From an uncultured Collinsella sp. (GTDB taxonomy: Bacteria > Actinomycetota > Coriobacteriia > Coriobacteriales > Coriobacteriaceae), in the NCBI GenBank assembly GCA_900544645.1, contig UQWG01000047.1:1-15240 (forward strand): a DNA stretch of 15,240 nucleotides. The letters run 5' to 3'. Shown piece after piece: positions 1-6,982 of this stretch. The translations under genes and the position numbers were made by a program. Below the pieces are notes generated by a model that was given only the letters and a program-made list of their open reading frames with translations, had not been told where the DNA came from and did no database searches. The stretch's first letter is position 1; every line of letters begins with the position of its first letter.

Positions 1-3
1 ATA

Positions 4-9
4 TATAAT
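4..9 (+). promoter_or_regulatory. -10 box of the GntR regulator promoter
   Basis: A perfect TATAAT lies at 4-9. The matching -35 box would fall outside the window. Transcription would begin near base 16 and give a leader of about 75 nt before the regulator's start codon. Confidence 0.5.
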
Positions 10-38
10 CGACCCCAGCAAGTAAATCGATCGACACC

Positions 39-70
39 TGCGCGAGCAGTCCTCATCCACCGCTCGCGCA
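39..70 (+). promoter_or_regulatory. Leader hairpin upstream of the GntR regulator
   Basis: TGCGCGAGC (39-47) and GCTCGCGCA (62-70) are perfect 9-bp complements around a 14-nt loop. The hairpin sits between the -10 box and the AGGAG ribosome-binding site at 80-84. It could act in the RNA, or as a DNA site bound by the regulator itself; the sequence does not decide between these. Confidence 0.45.
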
Positions 71-90
71 CTCAGCTCTAGGAGACCGTC

Positions 91-846
91 ATGGCGCGAG
101 CCATCTTCCAAACCATTTATGACAACGTGAAGCAGTCGATTGACGACGGCACATACGCCTATCTAAGCTATCTGCCTTCGGAGACTGAACTCACGCAGCT
201 GTTTGGCTGTTCGCGCATGACGGTCCGTCGCGCCATCTCGATGCTTGCGGCAGATGGCTACGTGCTCCCCCAGCAAGGCAAAGGCATGCGCGTCATTCGC
301 AACATCAGTGACGAGACGAATCGTGGTGGCGGCGGACTCGAGACCTTTAAGGAAATCGCAGCCAGCCGAGGCTTTGAGCTCAAAACGGTTACCACTGTCT
401 TTGAGCTCCTCGTCTGCAACAAGGCGCTCTCCAAGATTACCGGGTTTCCTGAAGGCTGTGAGCTCACGCGTGCCAAACGCATCCGTTATGCAGACGGACG
501 GGCCGTGTGCTCCGACGACTCCTATTACCTAAGCTCACAGGTACCGGGGCTGACACCCGAGATTGTCAACGACTCGATCTATCGTTACCTCGAAGAAGAC
601 CTTGGCATTAAGATTGCCACGGGCAAACGCGATGTAACGATTGAGCATCCCACGCCCGAGGATGCACGCGTGCTCGATCTCGACGACTTTAACGCACTCG
701 CCGTTGTACGCGGGCAGACCTACAACGCCGACGGTATCCTTATGGAATACACCGAGACAAAGCAGGTTCCCAGCTTCTTTTTACTCCACGAAACGGTCAC
801 CCGCCGCAATAACGGCAGCGAGACCCATCAGAGCAGTATGAGCTAA
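91..846 (+). CDS. GntR-family transcriptional regulator, HutC/UTRA type
   Basis: A 251-residue DNA-binding repressor-type protein. Residues 4-70 form the GntR winged helix-turn-helix: PSETELTQLFGCSR (29-42) leads into the recognition helix MTVRRAIS, and the wing carries QQGKGMRV (61-68). Residues 88-232 fit the UTRA ligand-binding domain, including the typical YTETKQVPSFF end segment. The length is normal for the HutC subfamily, whose members sense sugars, sugar phosphates, histidine intermediates or phosphonates. The effector here cannot be told. The start is supported by AGGAG at 80-84. It is transcribed alone: the upstream gene lies outside the window and a strong terminator follows. No obvious target operon sits beside it on the same strand, so its regulon may be itself or distant genes. 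Confidence 0.9.
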   Translation: MARAIFQTIYDNVKQSIDDGTYAYLSYLPSETELTQLFGCSRMTVRRAISMLAADGYVLPQQGKGMRVIRNISDETNRGGGGLETFKEIAASRGFELKTVTTVFELLVCNKALSKITGFPEGCELTRAKRIRYADGRAVCSDDSYYLSSQVPGLTPEIVNDSIYRYLEEDLGIKIATGKRDVTIEHPTPEDARVLDLDDFNALAVVRGQTYNADGILMEYTETKQVPSFFLLHETVTRRNNGSETHQSSMS

Positions 847-856
847 CCATCTATTA

Positions 857-927
857 GTTGCGGTGGAATAGTTCCTAGAATGGCCAGCTTAAGGGCAAAA
901 CAGGAACTATTCCACCGCAACTTTTTT
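857..927 (+). terminator. Long-stem terminator after the GntR gene
   Basis: A perfect 20-bp inverted repeat (arms 857-876 and 902-921, core GGTGGAATAGTTCC) surrounds a 25-nt loop and runs directly into TTTTTT (922-927). The U-tract is on the + side only, so it terminates the GntR transcript. The stem is much longer than a usual intrinsic terminator, which raises the possibility that it derives from a dispersed palindromic repeat. Confidence 0.75.
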
Positions 928-959
928 GGCCGGCGGGGCAGCACCTGTCCCACCGGCCA
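928..959. repeat. GC-rich inverted repeat between convergent genes
   Basis: GGCCGGCGGG (928-937) and CCCACCGGCC (950-959) pair over 10 positions with one mismatch around a 12-nt loop. No U-tract follows on either strand, so it is not a canonical terminator. It may still end the minus-strand ferredoxin transcript, whose stop codon is 18 bases away. Confidence 0.4.
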
Positions 960-977
960 TCATTTACGCTCTTTCAG

Positions 978-2231
978 CTAGTCCGCGAGCTTTTCTACCT
1001 GGTCGAGCATCTTGTCGAGCTTGGCCTTTGCTTCGGCCTTGACCTTCTCAGCTTCTTCGTGAGCCTTCGCCTTCTGGGCGGCCTTTTCCTCGGCTTCGGG
1101 ATCGACGACGACCAGATTGGACGCGTCGTGCTCAACAAGCTTGAGCGCATGCTCGGGACAAACCTTGACACAGGCGCCGCAGCCTAAACAATACGTGGAC
1201 TCCAACGCAAAGCGGCCGCTTCCAACCAGATCACAGGCGAACGTGGGGCACACGTTGACGCACTCGCCGCACGACGTACACTTGTCAAAATCGCACTCCG
1301 GCGTGCTCACCTGCATGTTTTGGGCAAGCTCGGGGTGATTTTGCAGCGTCGAGAGCACCAGCTGCCGCCCGTGCGTGAGCGAACGGCGACGCTTGGTCGT
1401 CGTGGTGCCACACATGGTGTTGAGCGTGCGCTCCAGCTGGGTAATCTGATGGCGATGGGCCTTGAGCTTTTGCGTCACCGAGGCCAGCGCCGCCGTCGCT
1501 GGGTTGAGCTTGGTCACCGTCAGGCCCGTGGTGCGGGCGATCTTTTCCATGTACTCCTTGCGCTCGTACTCGCGGCGCTTATGGCATTTGAGGCTTTTGG
1601 GATCGACCTCCAGGCCCATACCCGTGCCAGACCACTCTTCGGCCTTCGCAATCGCCTCGCCCAGAATGTCCTCACCGCCGGTGTTGCGGCATTTATCGCA
1701 CACACCCAACGGCAGGTACACGCTCACGTTGGGATAGTCGGCCAGTACTGAGAACCAGGTCTCGGCAGTAATATCGCCCACACAGGCAACGACGACTTCG
1801 TTCTCACGCGGCATGCGCTTGAGGGCGCGCGTGCAGGTGACGTAGGCGGTCTCGTGGCTCGTAGCAGCGGAGACGATATCGTCATACAGGTTTTTGGGCG
1901 CCAGGCGCGGCGAGATGATCGCCTCGGTCGGACAGGCAGCGGCGCACAGGCCGCACTTGCGACAGGAGTCGAGGATCTCGATGGAGTCTTCCTCGACCTC
2001 GATAGCGTTGACCGGGCACACGTCCATGCACGCGGTGCAGCCGCTCTTTTCGTTTTTGCAGGTCAAGCACGGAATGGTGTTGCCGCGCGGGCGCTCCTTG
2101 TAGTCGGCAGGATTCCACTGCGGCGCCGACGGATCGAGTGCATCGGTCACGCCGCCAAGCGGATTTTTAAGAAAGTCGAAACCCTTGCTGATCTCGATAA
2201 TGTCATCAAACAGATCGTGTTCCTGCGCCAT
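978..2231 (-). CDS. Protein with four predicted [4Fe-4S] clusters, function unknown
   Basis: A 417-residue soluble protein with two bacterial-ferredoxin modules. The first (about 50-105) has C58/C65/C68/C72-P and the classic C90xxC93xxC96xxxC100-P. The second (about 310-362) has C318xxC321xxC324xxxC328-P and C348xxC351xxC354xxxC358-P. Between them lies a domain of about 170 residues with VVVACVGDITAETWF (146-160) and a CDKC pair (178-181); its spacing faintly recalls the hydrogenase/heterodisulfide-reductase iron-sulfur subunit fold, which is inference. The last 40 residues are Lys/Glu/Ala-rich and probably helical. I start at the ATG at 2231 because GGGAGGGG lies just upstream; a TTG at 2261 would add ten residues. 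The role is probably electron transfer, but no oxidoreductase partner lies beside it. Confidence 0.8.
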   Translation of the reverse strand: MAQEHDLFDDIIEISKGFDFLKNPLGGVTDALDPSAPQWNPADYKERPRGNTIPCLTCKNEKSGCTACMDVCPVNAIEVEEDSIEILDSCRKCGLCAAACPTEAIISPRLAPKNLYDDIVSAATSHETAYVTCTRALKRMPRENEVVVACVGDITAETWFSVLADYPNVSVYLPLGVCDKCRNTGGEDILGEAIAKAEEWSGTGMGLEVDPKSLKCHKRREYERKEYMEKIARTTGLTVTKLNPATAALASVTQKLKAHRHQITQLERTLNTMCGTTTTKRRRSLTHGRQLVLSTLQNHPELAQNMQVSTPECDFDKCTSCGECVNVCPTFACDLVGSGRFALESTYCLGCGACVKVCPEHALKLVEHDASNLVVVDPEAEEKAAQKAKAHEEAEKVKAEAKAKLDKMLDQVEKLAD

Positions 2232-2271
2232 GCGCGGCCCCTCCCTGAGCAGTGCAAACAAGCAAGAGATA

Positions 2272-2302
2272 ATGATACGCTATCGGCCCACGCCTCGGGC
2301 AA
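2272..2302 (-). promoter_or_regulatory. Possible promoter of the iron-sulfur protein gene
   Basis: On the minus strand TATCAT (2272-2277) is preceded by TTGCCC (2297-2302) with a long 19-bp spacer. The match is only moderate, but no other candidate stands out between 2262 and 2382. Confidence 0.25.
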
Positions 2303-2382
2303 ATTACACGCGGCGCACCTTTGAGGCAAATAGTCTATGGCCTATCGCCGCCTCGATTGCACAAGGTCAATCAAGCGCCAAG

Positions 2383-2889
2383 CTATGCCTCGCACATGAG
2401 CTGCACGAGCTTTTGTTTGGTCACCTTGGCCTGTTCGTTAGCCATATTGCGCTCGTTTCTAAAGACCGCATTTGCAACACCCTGCAGATCGGCATCGGAA
2501 ATCGCACTGCACGGACCGTCCATCGACGCCGCCGTGGGGCATACGCACAACGGCAACTCGGCATAAAACGCAACGGCCTTGGCGATATCGAGCATTTTGC
2601 CGCCGCCAATACCCACTACCATGTCGCAATACTCGGCCTGGGCTTCCTTAGCCATTTCGACAACGGCCTCTTCCGTACACGGACCGTCATAAATCTTAAA
2701 GAACGGCTCGCTTAGATCTTCGTCCAGAAATCCATCGACGATCTGCCTGCACAGCCGATCCTCGGTGCCCTGGTCAAACAAGACATAGGCAGCGCAGCCC
2801 AACCATGACAAATACTTGCCTTGACGCGACAGTTCGCCCGGCCCCTGAACATACCGGCCGGGACCGCCGTAAACCATAGGAAGCGCCAT
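2383..2889 (-). pseudogene. Shortened glycerol dehydrogenase paralogue (internal deletion)
   Basis: A 168-residue reading frame whose residues 1-131 align throughout with the start of the intact glycerol dehydrogenase at 3003-4103. Shared features are YVQGPGEL/YIQGPDEL, the NAD-binding GIGGGKMLDIAKAVA (93-107) and CPTAASMDGPCSAIS. After residue 131 similarity stops; the tail has GVANAVF (137-143), which resembles MVANAIL near the end of the intact enzyme. The simplest reading is an internal loss of about 215 residues joining the nucleotide-binding half to the C-terminal end. All three metal ligands of the family (one Asp, two His) are absent, so dehydrogenase activity is not expected. The frame is open and has a plausible ribosome-binding site (GAAGGGCGGA before the ATG at 2889), so a stable small protein is possible. 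No terminator is evident after it, and it may read into the iron-sulfur gene. Confidence 0.65.
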
Positions 2890-2920
2890 ACGAGAATCCG
2901 CCCTTCATCAAACAACGATT

Positions 2921-2949
2921 GGTGCAAAGAAACCTTACCCCTTTGCACC
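2921..2949. promoter_or_regulatory. Inverted repeat upstream of the shortened paralogue
   Basis: GGTGCAAAG (2921-2929) and CTTTGCACC (2941-2949) are perfect 9-bp arms around an 11-nt loop, 32 bases upstream of the start at 2889. No U-tract follows on the minus strand. It could be an operator or a leader hairpin. Confidence 0.35.
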
Positions 2950-2954
2950 ATAGT

Positions 2955-2990
2955 AAAAAGGGGCAAAGCCATCTGTTGGCTTTGCCCCTT
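2955..2990 (-). terminator. Terminator after glycerol dehydrogenase
   Basis: A perfect 14-bp stem (2958-2971 with 2977-2990, core GGGGCAAAGCCA) around a 5-nt loop is followed on the minus strand by a run of T (2959-2955). It lies 12 bases past the stop codon at 3003. Confidence 0.85.
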
Positions 2991-3002
2991 CCTTAGCTTG
3001 AT

Positions 3003-4103
3003 TTACTCATCCATGAGATAGTAGTGACCCAGTGCGTCTGCACCCAGAATGGCGTTTGCGACCATCTCGGGCGTCACCTCAAACGGCATGTTGCACATGG
3101 TGTCCTCGGGCGCGCAGGCGGCCTCGGCAACAATCATGGCCTGCTCGCGCGTAAGCTCGGCAACGCCAAGTTCCTTCATCGTGACCGGCAGGCCCAGCTC
3201 AATGCAGAAGCCCAAGACTTCCTCGAGCTTCTCGGTCGGGGCATCCTCGAGTACCAGCTGGACGATAGTGCCGAAGGCGACCTTCTCGCCGTGATACATG
3301 CTGTGGCACTCGGGCAGCATCGTCAGGCCATTGTGGATGGCATGAGCGGCAGCAAGGCCCGAGCTCTCAAAGCCAATGCCCGAAAGCAGCGTATTGGCCT
3401 CGATGATGTGCTCGACGGCAGGCGTGAGCGCACCCTTCTCCAGCGCAACCTTGGCCTTGACGCCATCGGCCATAAGCGTCTCGTAGCAGAGCTTGGCGAG
3501 CGCCAGACCAGCCATGCCGCCCTTGCCGCCAGCGCAGGTGCCGCCGTCGGCATCGTGCGTCGCCTGGGCCTCGAAATAGGTTGCGAGCGCATCGCCCATA
3601 CCGGAAACCGTCAGGCGCACCGGGCTCGCCGCGATAACCGTCGTATCCATCAGGACAATGTTGGGGTTTGCCTTAAGGAAGAGGTACTTATCGAACTGGC
3701 CGTCATCGGTGTAAAGCACCGAAAGTGCCGAGCACGGTGCATCGGTCGAGGCAATGGTGGGGCAAATGATAACCGGGGACTCCAGGTAATAGGCGACGGC
3801 CTTCGCGGTGTCGAGGATCTTGCCGCCACCGACGCCGACGATGATGTCGCAACCGTTGTCGCGAGCGAGCGCAACCAGGCGATCGACCTCGCCCTTGGAG
3901 CACTCGCCGTTAAAGTCCTCAAACAGCAGCTCGGCCTTGGCCTCGGCAAAGCCGCCCTCGATCTTGGCACCGACGCGCTTCTTGCCCGAAGGCGTCACGA
4001 TGACGAGGGCCTTAGCGCCGAGCGGCTCGACATAGGAGCCGAGCTTGGCGAGCTCGTCCGGACCCTGGATGTACTTGCTGGGGCTATTGAAAATTGCAGC
4101 CAT
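3003..4103 (-). CDS. gldA: Glycerol dehydrogenase (NAD-dependent, GldA type)
   Basis: A 366-residue member of the metal-dependent group III alcohol dehydrogenases, the usual length for GldA. GldA enzymes oxidise glycerol to dihydroxyacetone with NAD in the cytosol. The Rossmann-type half carries GVGGGKILDTAKAVA (90-104) and CPTIASTDAPCSALSVLY (114-131). The metal ligands are present: D171 in SGMGDALATYFEA, H254 in AAAHAIHNG and H271 in MYHGEKVAFG. The last 20 residues (VTPEMVANAILGADALG) are typical. The ribosome-binding site is weak (AGAGAATGGGA). Its start codon lies only 17 bases after the U-rich tail of the alcohol dehydrogenase terminator, leaving no room for a separate promoter, so expression probably depends on readthrough or on a promoter inside the upstream gene. 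Glycerol is the likely substrate, but related 1,2-diols or hydroxyketones cannot be excluded. Confidence 0.88.
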   Translation of the reverse strand: MAAIFNSPSKYIQGPDELAKLGSYVEPLGAKALVIVTPSGKKRVGAKIEGGFAEAKAELLFEDFNGECSKGEVDRLVALARDNGCDIIVGVGGGKILDTAKAVAYYLESPVIICPTIASTDAPCSALSVLYTDDGQFDKYLFLKANPNIVLMDTTVIAASPVRLTVSGMGDALATYFEAQATHDADGGTCAGGKGGMAGLALAKLCYETLMADGVKAKVALEKGALTPAVEHIIEANTLLSGIGFESSGLAAAHAIHNGLTMLPECHSMYHGEKVAFGTIVQLVLEDAPTEKLEEVLGFCIELGLPVTMKELGVAELTREQAMIVAEAACAPEDTMCNMPFEVTPEMVANAILGADALGHYYLMDE

Positions 4104-4120
4104 AACTATCCCATTCTCTA

Positions 4121-4160
4121 AAAAAGAAAGGGGCTCCGTACGGATACGTGCGGAGCCCCT
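4121..4160 (-). terminator. Terminator between alcohol dehydrogenase and gldA
   Basis: AGGGGCTCCG (4129-4138) pairs perfectly with CGGAGCCCCT (4151-4160), and the stem extends inward with a G-U pair. On the minus strand the stem is followed by TTTCTTTTTT. It lies 21 bases past the stop of the alcohol dehydrogenase and directly before the gldA start. Confidence 0.85.
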
Positions 4161-4181
4161 CGTTACGATAACAAGAGTCGA

Positions 4182-5405
4182 TTAGAAATCGATGTCGGTG
4201 TCGTAGTAGCAGGCCTTGAGGATCTTCTCGAAGTCGGCAGCCTTGGTCTCACGCGGGTTCTCGGGCGTGCAGGCGTCCTGCTCGGCGTTCGCGGCGATCT
4301 CGGGCAGCTTGGCGAGGAACTCCTCCTCGGAAACCATCTGCGGGTTCTCGGCGTCGACCTTCACGCCACCATTCGCGTAATCCTTGATGGACTGCGGAAT
4401 GTTGAGCTGGTCGTTGAGGTCGCGGATCTTCTGGACGAGCGCAGCGATGAGCTCCTCGTTGGTCTCGCCGGGAAGGTGCAGGATCTCCTTGGCCACGTAA
4501 GCGTAACGCTCGGCAGCACGGGGATCCTTGGAGTTCCACTGGATGACCTTGCCCAGGTACATGGCGTTAGCGGCACCGTGGATGATGTGGCCGTTCTCGA
4601 AGGCAGCACCGGTCTTGTGAGCCATGGAGTGAACGATGCCGAGCAGGCCCGAGGAGAAGGCGATACCGGCGATGCACTGAGCCTCATGCATGTGCTGACG
4701 GGCCTCATGGTCGCCAGCATAGGACTTGGGCAGCCACTCGACGATCTCGCGGATGCCGTGCAGAGCGTTGGCGTCGGTGAACATGGAAGCGCAGGTGGAA
4801 ACGTAGGCCTCCATGCAGTGGGTCAGAGCGTCCATGCCGGTATGAGCGCACAGCTTGGCGGGCATGGTGTAGGTGAGCTCGGGGTCGACGATGGCGACAT
4901 CAGGGGTGATGTTGAAGTCGGCCAGCGGGTACTTGATGCCCTTGGCGTAGTCGGTAATGACGGAGAAGGCAGTGACCTCGGTAGCGGTACCGGAGGTAGA
5001 GGAGATGGCGCAGAAGTGAGCCTTCTGACGCAGCTCAGGGAAGCTGAACGGCTGGATGATGTTATCGAAGGACTCCTCGGGATACTCGTAGAAGACCCAC
5101 ATGGCCTTAGCGGCATCGATGGGCGAGCCGCCGCCGATGGCGATAATCCAGTCGGGCTCGAACTCGCGCATGGCCTCGGCGCCCTTCATGACCGTCTCGA
5201 TGGACGGATCGGACTCGACGCCCTCGAACAGCTTGACCTCGAAGCCGCCCTCTTTGAGGTCGGCCTCAACGTCCTGCAGGAACCCGCCGCGGCGCATAGA
5301 GCTGCCGCCAGAAACGATGATGGCCTTCTTGCCCTTGAGGTTCTTCACCTCGTGGCGAGCGCCCTCACCAAAGTACAGATCGCGAGGATTGGTAAAACGT
5401 CCCAT
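4182..5405 (-). CDS. Iron-containing alcohol dehydrogenase
   Basis: A 407-residue group III (Fe-dependent) alcohol dehydrogenase, closest in style to the dehydrogenase half of AdhE and to clostridial butanol/ethanol dehydrogenases; it would interconvert an aldehyde and a primary alcohol with NAD(P)H. Seen motifs: AIIVSGGSSMRRGGF (28-42), the nucleotide-binding GGGSPIDAAKAMW (91-103), SSTSGTATEVTAFSVITD (135-152), and the metal set D192/H196 in GMDALTHCMEAY, H259 in GIVHSMAHKTGA and H276 in IIHGAANA. The C-terminal DACTPENPR (377-385) matches the AdhE-like CTxxNPR signature. I choose the ATG at 5405 because a perfect AGGAGG (5412-5417) sits six bases upstream; an upstream start at 5456 would add 17 basic residues not expected in the family. 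The physiological substrate is not known; ethanol formation is the cautious guess. Confidence 0.88.
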   Translation of the reverse strand: MGRFTNPRDLYFGEGARHEVKNLKGKKAIIVSGGSSMRRGGFLQDVEADLKEGGFEVKLFEGVESDPSIETVMKGAEAMREFEPDWIIAIGGGSPIDAAKAMWVFYEYPEESFDNIIQPFSFPELRQKAHFCAISSTSGTATEVTAFSVITDYAKGIKYPLADFNITPDVAIVDPELTYTMPAKLCAHTGMDALTHCMEAYVSTCASMFTDANALHGIREIVEWLPKSYAGDHEARQHMHEAQCIAGIAFSSGLLGIVHSMAHKTGAAFENGHIIHGAANAMYLGKVIQWNSKDPRAAERYAYVAKEILHLPGETNEELIAALVQKIRDLNDQLNIPQSIKDYANGGVKVDAENPQMVSEEEFLAKLPEIAANAEQDACTPENPRETKAADFEKILKACYYDTDIDF

Positions 5406-5446
5406 ACTGTGCCTCCTAAACAAGCCCCTCTTAGACTTGCGTATAT

Positions 5447-5471
5447 AACGGAGCACCCGATTGGCTCCGTT
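5447..5471 (-). promoter_or_regulatory. Leader hairpin of the alcohol dehydrogenase
   Basis: AACGGAGC (5447-5454) and GCTCCGTT (5464-5471) are perfect 8-bp arms with a 9-nt loop, ending 42 bases before the start codon. A second stem, GCGCGTTG (5483-5490) with CAATGCGC (5501-5508), one G-U pair, lies just upstream. Together they make a structured leader. Confidence 0.4.
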
Positions 5472-5510
5472 AGGACCGTTTTGCGCGTTGCCGGCGATGA
5501 CAATGCGCGA

Positions 5511-5548
5511 TGTCTAAACGTCTCAACGCTCAGACAAACACTATTTTA
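5511..5548 (-). promoter_or_regulatory. Candidate promoter and operator of the alcohol dehydrogenase
   Basis: On the minus strand TAAAAT (5543-5548) is a good -10 match. Starting about where transcription would begin is an imperfect palindrome, TGTCTAAACGT (5511-5521) / ACGCTCAGACA (5526-5536), with 9 of 11 positions paired around 4 bases. No good -35 is visible. The placement is what a repressor site would show; the regulator is unknown. Confidence 0.4.
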
Positions 5549-5905
5549 CCGTTCTGGTTGGTCAGTTATTCACCTAAAGCCAACAATGATGAAACGTTTT
5601 TTCTATCCCTGAAGACCCTTGTGCGGCATCTATACTCCCAAGCTGGGCAAACGTTTTATCAAGGTTGACCACATATCCCGGGCAGGACTGTGCCCCTCCA
5701 AAATGCGCCCCGTTCGCCGCCAAAAATCGACCGCTTGCGGCACCGTGATACCACTCAGCCGTCCAAGGTGCCGACATTTGTGCGACATCCGTCTTCGTGG
5801 TGCAAAGGTGCATGTCCAAGTGCGGCACCCCCGGTGTGCCACATGCGGGTAAACTAGAACCTTATATAGAGACATTTGAACCCTAACCGCAGCAAAGGAG
5901 GCCCC

Positions 5906-6982
5906 ATGGCATTCGATCCCATTCAAGAGGATTGCCATCGCCTCGTTCTTGAGGCCTTGCGCCGCGACAATATCCCGCTCACCGACGGTGCCGCCGTAGA
6001 GCGTCTAATGGAACAATTCACCCGCAGCCCCGCGTCGCTCATCGTGCACGACCGCGACCGCGCCGGGCATCTGATTGCCAAGGTAGTCGAGGCCGTCGAC
6101 TACCGCATTCCCTTTATCCCTGACGATACCCAGGCAGAGCAAGAAGAGACAGCTGCCGAGAACATGCTCCGCGAGGCAGCCGCGCTCGACCCGACCAACT
6201 GGGACGCTCAGCGCATGCTGACGGCACTCACCGCCGAATCCAACGAGGAATACGTACAGTACCTGGTGTCCAAGTGCGATGAGGTCGAGCACGACCTAGC
6301 GCTCAAAATCGCCTCGGCCCAGGACCCCTACGAGCGCGAGGCCGCAGGCGACCTTACGCGCCGTCCCTATCTGCGCTGGCTTGCCGCCTTGGCATCGCGC
6401 GCGCTCATTAGCGGACGCTACCGCATGTCGCTCGAAGCCGCGAATCGCAGCTTGGACTTTGCCCCCAACGATCCCGCCGGCGTCCGCCACACCGCGATGC
6501 TCGCCATGGCGAAGCTCGAATACCCCGCCGAGGAGCTCAAGCGCTTTCGCTCCGCTCACTCCGTGCCCTATCTTGCCAACACGCCGCTGCGCCGCCGCCC
6601 CAAAGATGCGGAGCGCGACTTGGACCCGTGGACGCTCATCGCACTGATGAGCGCAGCCTGGCGCGAGCTGGACTACGAGGGCGCCGAGCACTACCTGCGT
6701 ATCCTTGTGCGCTCGTGTCCGCACGCAGCCGAGGCACTCTACTTCCAAACCGAGTTTCCCGATGGCGTCTATGCCCGCGTCAACGTGGGTGCGGGCTCCA
6801 CCGACGAACTTGTCCTTGCGCTGTCCGAGGCGACGCCGGTACTGCAGGAGGGCCTGGGCGCCCCCGACAACGCCAGTTTTGCCGCCTGGGTCGCCACCAA
6901 CGATATCGTGCGTTCCCAAATCGATGAGCGCATACTGCGGGCGGCCGAGCAGGGTTTGCCGTTTAAGGGAGGAGACCTCTAA
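5906..6982 (+). CDS. TPR-like helical-repeat protein, first of a paralogous pair
   Basis: A 358-residue protein of unknown function with no signal peptide or membrane segment. It is nearly all helical and shows TPR-like units: AAENMLREAAALDPTNWDAQ (83-102), GRYRMSLEAANRSLDFAPND (170-189) and LDYEGAEHYLRILVRSCPHA (255-274). The ATG at 5906 follows a perfect AGGAGG (5896-5901); a TTG at 5876 is not needed. Its stop codon overlaps the next start by one base, so translation is coupled. The next product has the same layout: RYRMSLEAANRSL matches RYRAAANYARRVL, DPWTL matches SPWYL, and the C-terminal FAAW matches FAPW. That points to an old duplication. A scaffolding role is the cautious guess, possibly linked to the cell-wall gene downstream. 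Confidence 0.75.
   Translation: MAFDPIQEDCHRLVLEALRRDNIPLTDGAAVERLMEQFTRSPASLIVHDRDRAGHLIAKVVEAVDYRIPFIPDDTQAEQEETAAENMLREAAALDPTNWDAQRMLTALTAESNEEYVQYLVSKCDEVEHDLALKIASAQDPYEREAAGDLTRRPYLRWLAALASRALISGRYRMSLEAANRSLDFAPNDPAGVRHTAMLAMAKLEYPAEELKRFRSAHSVPYLANTPLRRRPKDAERDLDPWTLIALMSAAWRELDYEGAEHYLRILVRSCPHAAEALYFQTEFPDGVYARVNVGAGSTDELVLALSEATPVLQEGLGAPDNASFAAWVATNDIVRSQIDERILRAAEQGLPFKGGDL

Larger units (their letters stand above)
5406..5905. other. 500-bp divergent intergenic region
   Basis: No convincing gene lies between the alcohol dehydrogenase (-) and the first repeat-protein gene (+). Toward the left side are a structured leader and an operator-like palindrome (separate entries). The right half holds four copies of a GTGCGGCAY-like word (5621, 5735, 5780, 5820), an inverted pair CGGCACC (5738-5744) / GGTGCCG (5767-5773), and an AT-rich TTATATA (5862-5868) that could be the -10 of the + strand gene. 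A short minus-strand frame at 5630-5938 has no recognisable motif and I do not call it. Confidence 0.5.

Noticed and set aside
3024..4121. Long open frame opposite gldA
   Set aside because: Antisense shadow of a clearly conserved enzyme; composition is Arg/Gly/Leu-rich without motifs.
4476..5612. Long open frame opposite the alcohol dehydrogenase
   Set aside because: Same reason: shadow of codon bias; it also runs through the promoter region of the real gene.
5630..5938. Minus-strand frame in the divergent intergenic region
   Set aside because: No family motif or strong ribosome-binding site, and it overlaps the start region of the repeat-protein gene.
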